Shown here piece by piece: positions 59,977 through 64,000 of a DNA stretch of 64,000 nucleotides. Numbering within the stretch: position 1 is the first letter of the stretch; each line of letters opens with the position of its first letter. The stretch comes from Clostridiales bacterium (lineage in GTDB: Bacteria > Bacillota > Clostridia > Christensenellales > Aristaeellaceae), in the NCBI GenBank assembly GCA_015056255.1, contig SVGP01000008.1:1-64000 (forward strand), in the 5' to 3' direction. The position numbers were made by a program, and so were the translations under genes. The notes below the pieces were generated by a model that worked only from the letters and a program-made list of their open reading frames with translations, was not told the origin of the DNA and made no database searches.

Positions 59977-62423
59977 AACTCCACCTTATCCAGATTCCAT
60001 ACTTTTTCGTTGTATTCCTTGATGGTGCGGTCGCTGGTGAAGATCCAGCTTCTTGCAGTATTGACAACGGCCTTCTGCATCCACTTTGCGCGGTCCTTAT
60101 AGTCTACGCCCAGCATGGTCTGCGCGCGGACATAGGAGGGAAGGTCGGAAAGAACGAAGTATTCGTCCGCAATGTGGCCGTTTCCGCCGAAGAGCAGGGA
60201 ATGGTAAAGGTCTCTGAAGAGGCCGGGCTCGCTGGGGCAGAGGGTGCCGTCGATGAGCTGGGTGAGCGCGCGTCTGATTTCGGCGTTGGTTTCGAAGATG
60301 AAGCTTGCTCTGCTGGGCGCGGAGTAGGCGGCTTCTACTTCCTCGGCGCTCATGCCGAAGATGTAGATGTTTTCAGGGCCTACGGCGTTGAAAATTTCAA
60401 CGTTTGCGCCGTCCATGGTGCCGATGGTGACTGCGCCGTTCATCATGAACTTCATGTTGCCGGTGCCGCTGGCTTCCTTGCCGGCGGTGGACAGCTGCTC
60501 GGAAACGTCGGCTGCGGGCATCATGACTTCTGCCATGGATACGCAGTAGTTTTCAACGAACACGATGTTCATAAGCTCTTTGGCTCTGGGATGCGCGTTT
60601 ACGAGGCGGGAGATTTCGTTGATTAAGCGGATGATGAGCTTGGCTCTGTAGTAGCCCGGCGCGGCCTTTGCACCGAAAATATAGGTGCGGGGCGTGCAGG
60701 TGTAATTCGGGTCTTCTACGATTCTGTTATAGCGGATCAGAATCGCGATGGCGTTCATCAGCTGACGCTTATACTCGTGAAGACGCTTGGCCTGAATGTC
60801 GAACATGTCGTCCGGACGGAGAATCACGCCCTGCTTGCGATAGAGGGTTTCCGCCAGACGCTCTTTGTTGGCGCGCTTGACATTGTAGAACTTTTCGAGG
60901 AACGCGGGATCGTCCTTGAACTTTTCGATATCCTGCATGCGCTCGTAGTCCTTGCGCCACGCGGTGCCGATGGCCTCGTCCAGAAGGGAAGAAAGGCCTT
61001 TATTGGACTGCATCAGCCAACGGCGATGGGTGATGCCGTTGGTGATACCGATAAATTTCTGGGGCTCGGTGAGATAGAAATCGTGGAAGGTGTTTTTCTT
61101 TAAGATATCCGCGTGGATCTGGCTTACGCCGTTGACCATGTGAGACATGGCGACGCAGAGGTTTGCCATGTGAACCTGACCGTAGCCGATGACGGCCAGG
61201 CGGCCGATGCGCTCCCACTGGCCGGGATAGAAATCCCAAAGGCGCTGGCAGACGCGGCGGTTGATTTCTTCCAGAATCATGTAGATGCGCGGCAGCTGCT
61301 GGCGGACCATGTCCTCCGGCCACTTTTCAAGCGCTTCCGCCATGACGGTGTGGTTGGTGTAGGCGAAGGTGCGGCGAGTGATGTCTTCAGCCTCGTCCCA
61401 GGTCAGACCCATTTCGTCGATTAAGATTCGCATAAGCTCCGGAATGGCCATGCCGGGATGCGTATCGTTGACGTGCAGGGCAACCTTTTCGGGGAAGAGC
61501 TTGAAATTTTTGCCGTAGACCTTGATAAAGTCGTTTACTGCATACTGAACGGAGGCGGAGGAGAGGAAATACTGCTGCTTTAAGCGAAGCTCCTTGCCTT
61601 CGTAGTGGTTGTCTTCGGGATAGAGGACCTTGCTGATGACTTCTGCAATTTCCTTTTCTTCAACGGCCTGCGCATAGTCGCCGCGGTTGAAGGACTGCAT
61701 GTCAAGGGACTTGGTGGCTCTTGCCGACCAGCATCTTAACATATTGACCATGTGGCTGTCGTAGCCGATGACGGGCATGTCATAGGGCACGGCCTGCACG
61801 GTCTTGTAGTTTTTATGGATGTAGTGGATGCGGCCGTTGTCTTCAACGGAATCCACATAGCCGCCGAAGTGCACCTCCACCGCCTGATCGGGACGGCAGA
61901 CTTCCCACATGTTGCCGTTTTCCAGCCAGTTGTCCGGCATTTCCACCTGGAAGCCGTTTACGATCTTCTGGCGGAAAAGGCCGTATTCGTAGCGGATGGT
62001 CATGCCCATGGCGGGCAATTCAAGCGTGGTTAAGGAATCGAGGAAGCAGCTGGCAAGGCGACCCAGACCGCCGTTTCCAAGGCCGGGTTCCGGCTCCTGC
62101 TCAAAGATGACGTCGGAAGAGATGCCCAGCTCTTTAAGCGCCTGAACGTAATTATCCTCGTTTACGAGGGAAACCATATTGTTGTGAAGCGCGCGGCCTA
62201 CGAGGAACTCCGCAGAGAGGTAGTACAGCTTCTTGCAGCCCTGCTTTTTGCGAAGGCCGTGGGAAGCGGTGCGGCTTTTCATAACCTCGTCGCGCACGGT
62301 CTGCGCGAGCGCGTCGTACAGCTGGACGCGGGTGGCTTCGGAAATTTCGCAGCCGTAATTTCTTTCAAGCTTTCCGATGATGGAAGCTTTGATTTCGTTG
62401 ACAGATAAACGCTGAACAGGCAT
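59973..62423 (-). CDS. glgP: Glycogen/maltodextrin phosphorylase
   Basis: An 816-residue GT35 enzyme that releases glucose 1-phosphate from alpha-1,4-glucan ends. PLP binding is shown by EASGTGNMKFMMNGAVTIGT followed by MDGANVEI (Lys in GTGNMKF). YYLSAEFLVGRALHNNMVSL, GNGGLGRLASCFLDSL, NDTHPGMAIPELMRIL, and RLHEYKRQLMNAIAILIRYN are family signatures. Length is normal. A GGGGGA site precedes the ATG, and a TTGATT-17-TATAAT promoter (62461-62489) lies upstream. It forms an operon with the GH13 gene. Pgi at the window start would feed the product into glycolysis after a phosphoglucomutase not seen here. Confidence 0.96.
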   Translation of the reverse strand: MPVQRLSVNEIKASIIGKLERNYGCEISEATRVQLYDALAQTVRDEVMKSRTASHGLRKKQGCKKLYYLSAEFLVGRALHNNMVSLVNEDNYVQALKELGISSDVIFEQEPEPGLGNGGLGRLASCFLDSLTTLELPAMGMTIRYEYGLFRQKIVNGFQVEMPDNWLENGNMWEVCRPDQAVEVHFGGYVDSVEDNGRIHYIHKNYKTVQAVPYDMPVIGYDSHMVNMLRCWSARATKSLDMQSFNRGDYAQAVEEKEIAEVISKVLYPEDNHYEGKELRLKQQYFLSSASVQYAVNDFIKVYGKNFKLFPEKVALHVNDTHPGMAIPELMRILIDEMGLTWDEAEDITRRTFAYTNHTVMAEALEKWPEDMVRQQLPRIYMILEEINRRVCQRLWDFYPGQWERIGRLAVIGYGQVHMANLCVAMSHMVNGVSQIHADILKKNTFHDFYLTEPQKFIGITNGITHRRWLMQSNKGLSSLLDEAIGTAWRKDYERMQDIEKFKDDPAFLEKFYNVKRANKERLAETLYRKQGVILRPDDMFDIQAKRLHEYKRQLMNAIAILIRYNRIVEDPNYTCTPRTYIFGAKAAPGYYRAKLIIRLINEISRLVNAHPRAKELMNIVFVENYCVSMAEVMMPAADVSEQLSTAGKEASGTGNMKFMMNGAVTIGTMDGANVEIFNAVGPENIYIFGMSAEEVEAAYSAPSRASFIFETNAEIRRALTQLIDGTLCPSEPGLFRDLYHSLLFGGNGHIADEYFVLSDLPSYVRAQTMLGVDYKDRAKWMQKAVVNTARSWIFTSDRTIKEYNEKVWNLDKVEL

Positions 62424-62460
62424 TGACTAAAATCCCCCATTTAAATCGCGTGATTTTGCT

Positions 62461-62489
62461 ATTATATCATTATATCGCCATTCAATCAA
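62461..62489 (-). promoter_or_regulatory. Promoter of the glgP-GH13 operon
   Basis: Minus-strand TTGATT (62484-62489) and TATAAT (62461-62466), spacer 17, with TGA before the -10 box. A second TATAAT lies 8 bases upstream of the first. Confidence 0.65.
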
Positions 62490-62558
62490 GCATACGTTTG
62501 TTTATAAAGAGATTTTCTCATTAAGCTTCCACAAAATCGATGGATTTTTTTGAGGATA

Positions 62559-62587
62559 TTGCGATTTTGTGTTGTTTGTTGTATACT
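62559..62587 (+). promoter_or_regulatory. Promoter of the licD operon
   Basis: TTGCGA (62559-62564) and TATACT (62582-62587), spacer 17, about 85 bases before the licD ATG. Confidence 0.55.
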
Positions 62588-62672
62588 ATAAAGGGCGATT
62601 GTGCGCCAAAATGCATCATGCGATGAGACAAAAATCCAGTTTATGGATCGGAAAAGGAGGGCGGAGAAAGGA

Positions 62673-63599
62673 ATGCTTTCAAGTCAGAAGCAGCTTAAAA
62701 ATCTGTCCTTTGGATCCGATCAATTATATGCGCCGACGGATATGGAATTAAAGCGCATGCAGGAAATTCTCCTTATGATTTATAAGGATGTCTTTGATGT
62801 CTGTGAACAAAACGGCCTTACGCTGTTTTTAGGCGGCGGAAGCGCGCTTGGCGCTGTCAGGCACGGAGGGTTCATCCCGTGGGACGACGATATGGATCTT
62901 ATGCTGATGCGCGGCGACTATGAAAAGTTCAAGGCCATATTTGACGAGCATCTGTCCGAAAAGTACGTCCTGCAAGTTCCCGGCGCGGAGGGAAAAAGAC
63001 CCTCCAACCTTTTTATGAAGGTGATTTTAAAGGGCACAAAGTGCCTGGAGCTGGTTCAAAAAAATGCGCCCGGCGAGCATGGGCTGTGGGTGGACATTTT
63101 CCCGATTGAATATGCGCCTGAAAACAGGTTGATTCGACAGGTAAAGGGCTTTTTGATTGACGCGCTTGCCTACGCATGCGTATCCAATTACCTATTCAGG
63201 TTTGATTCAAAGGAAATGCGAGCCTATGTCAAGGGCTCCAAAGGAGCGAGGATCAATCGCCTGATCCGGCTGACGATCGGGGGAATACTGAGCTTTCTTC
63301 CCTATGAACGGTGGTACGATTTTTTTGACCGCGCATCCCGGGGACGCAGAGCAACAAGCGTTATCACCATCCCGACCGGCATCCGCCATTATATGGGCGA
63401 GATGCATGCAAAAGATGCGTTTTTCCCGCCGAAGGAAACAAACTTTGAGGGTGTAAAGGCGTATCTTCCAAACCATACCCACGAATACCTCACCCAGCTC
63501 TATGGCGATTACATGACGCCGCCGCCCGAAAACAAGCGCGAGCGGCATCTGTATGTCAAGCTTGATTTCGGACCCTACCGGGAGAAAACGCATGAATAA
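62673..63599 (+). CDS. LicD family phosphotransferase (phosphocholine-transfer type)
   Basis: A 308-residue cytoplasmic protein of the LicD family, nucleotidyltransferase-fold enzymes that add phosphocholine or similar groups to surface polymers. Conserved segments are GLTLFLGGGSALGAVRHGGF, IPWDDDMDLMLMRGDYEKF (the metal-binding Asp cluster) and GLWVDIFPIEYAP. ATG 62673 has GGAG 6 bases upstream. Its last codons overlap the next gene by 8 bases, so it is coupled to a TagF-like transferase, as in many capsule or teichoic-acid loci. The donor group (choline phosphate or another) is not known. Confidence 0.88.
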   Translation: MLSSQKQLKNLSFGSDQLYAPTDMELKRMQEILLMIYKDVFDVCEQNGLTLFLGGGSALGAVRHGGFIPWDDDMDLMLMRGDYEKFKAIFDEHLSEKYVLQVPGAEGKRPSNLFMKVILKGTKCLELVQKNAPGEHGLWVDIFPIEYAPENRLIRQVKGFLIDALAYACVSNYLFRFDSKEMRAYVKGSKGARINRLIRLTIGGILSFLPYERWYDFFDRASRGRRATSVITIPTGIRHYMGEMHAKDAFFPPKETNFEGVKAYLPNHTHEYLTQLYGDYMTPPPENKRERHLYVKLDFGPYREKTHE

Positions 63600-64000
63600 G
63601 ACCCTGGACACGATATTGAAAATCGCATATTCTTACGCGTATCGAATGCTGCTTACGCCCCTTCGGCTTTTGCCGATTCAAAAAAGGCGCGTTTTATTTG
63701 TGTCCTTCAGGGGAAAACAGTATTCCTGCAATCCAAGGGCGATTTCAGAAGCACTTCTTAAAAAGGCAAAGGGAAGCCTTGAAATCGCATGGGCGTTTCA
63801 TGAAGCCGAGAAATTCCGTTTTCTCGAAAAGGATGGCGTAAAGGTGCTTTCCGATTCTTCGTTTGAATTTTTAAAATACGCGCTCACTTCTCGCGTGATC
63901 GTCACAAACACCTATTACAAGCCGCATCTTCCAAGGCGTAAGGGCCAGTTTTTCATACGAACCTGGCACGGCGGCGGCGCGTACAAGCGCGTGGGCAAAG
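63592..64000 (+). CDS. CDP-glycerol glycerophosphotransferase family protein (TagB/TagF-like), cut by window edge
   Basis: The open frame from ATG 63592 continues past the window end (136 codons visible). It starts MNKTLDTILKIAYSYAYRML and contains RVLFVSFRGKQYSCNPRAIS, VIVTNTYYKPHLPRRKGQFF and TWHGGGAYKRVGK, the last two being the entrance and W-H-G motif of the poly(glycerol/ribitol-phosphate) transferase fold. These enzymes polymerise teichoic-acid-type chains at the inner membrane face. GGGAG lies 7 bases before the ATG, which overlaps the licD stop by 8 bases. Only the N-terminal third is present, so activity cannot be judged. Confidence 0.85.
   Translation, partial: MNKTLDTILKIAYSYAYRMLLTPLRLLPIQKRRVLFVSFRGKQYSCNPRAISEALLKKAKGSLEIAWAFHEAEKFRFLEKDGVKVLSDSSFEFLKYALTSRVIVTNTYYKPHLPRRKGQFFIRTWHGGGAYKRVGK

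Overview
The window looks like chromosomal DNA from a Gram-positive anaerobe of the class Clostridia, probably gut- or rumen-associated. The evidence is a moderate G+C content, strong AGGAGG ribosome binding sites before almost every gene, consensus sigma-A promoters (TTGACA-17-TATAAT), a YhcN/YlaJ-type spore lipoprotein, DUF4317, LicD and CDP-glycerol transferase genes, and many plant or host glycan enzymes. A placement in or near Christensenellales is only a guess. No rRNA, phage, transposase, CRISPR array or plasmid function is visible. The region reads as ordinary chromosome with several small accessory islands and many palindromic intergenic repeats.

Layout. 1-6.9 kb (minus strand): pgi (cut by the window edge), a DUF2087 protein, a large membrane-anchored coiled-coil protein with in-frame 42-bp repeats, and a phosphatase/phosphodiesterase translationally coupled to gltX, followed by tRNA-Arg(CCG). 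7.2-11.1 kb: a secreted beta-propeller-like protein with an oligogalacturonate-lyase-like enzyme, then a corrinoid adenosyltransferase and a secreted protein. 11.2-15.5 kb: a PPOX-fold protein, argF, dapA, a promoter-leader-terminator module before a methyltransferase, and a GNAT acetyltransferase. 15.7-24.6 kb: an McrB-like AAA+ protein, an amidohydrolase, an acyltransferase with a zinc ribbon, a Gfo/Idh/MocA oxidoreductase with a heparinase II/III-like protein, and a hicAB toxin-antitoxin locus whose toxin gene carries an in-frame amber codon. 24.6-31.9 kb: a GtaA-like glutaminase, dnaE, a GT2 glycosyltransferase and the YhcN/YlaJ lipoprotein. 31.9-41.2 kb: three MATE exporters, miaA, and divergent GH32 and GH35 glycosidases with a metallo-beta-lactamase-fold hydrolase.

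41.2-46.5 kb is the most unusual part. It is a tight unit made of a 365-residue protein with an HTH-like segment, a 961-residue protein that joins a Ser/Thr kinase, a NACHT NTPase, one transmembrane helix and an outside domain, and a 385-residue secreted protein, closed by a strong terminator. It looks like a membrane signalling or immune-type STAND system; I know of no named system with exactly this architecture. 46.5-64 kb continues with a fourth MATE exporter, DUF4317, an RNase Z-like hydrolase, an AI-2E-family transporter, a hydroxypyruvate-isomerase-like protein, a peptidoglycan-binding protein, a thioesterase, tdh-kbl (threonine degradation to glycine), a WbsX/GH99-like protein, an SH3-repeat protein, glgP coupled to a GH13 enzyme (glycogen/maltodextrin breakdown), and licD coupled to a TagF-like transferase (cell-surface polymer decoration).

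Several families of short palindromic repeats occupy intergenic gaps, often next to gene 3' ends. Many genes have a recognisable -35/-10 pair, so transcription units can be drawn with some confidence.
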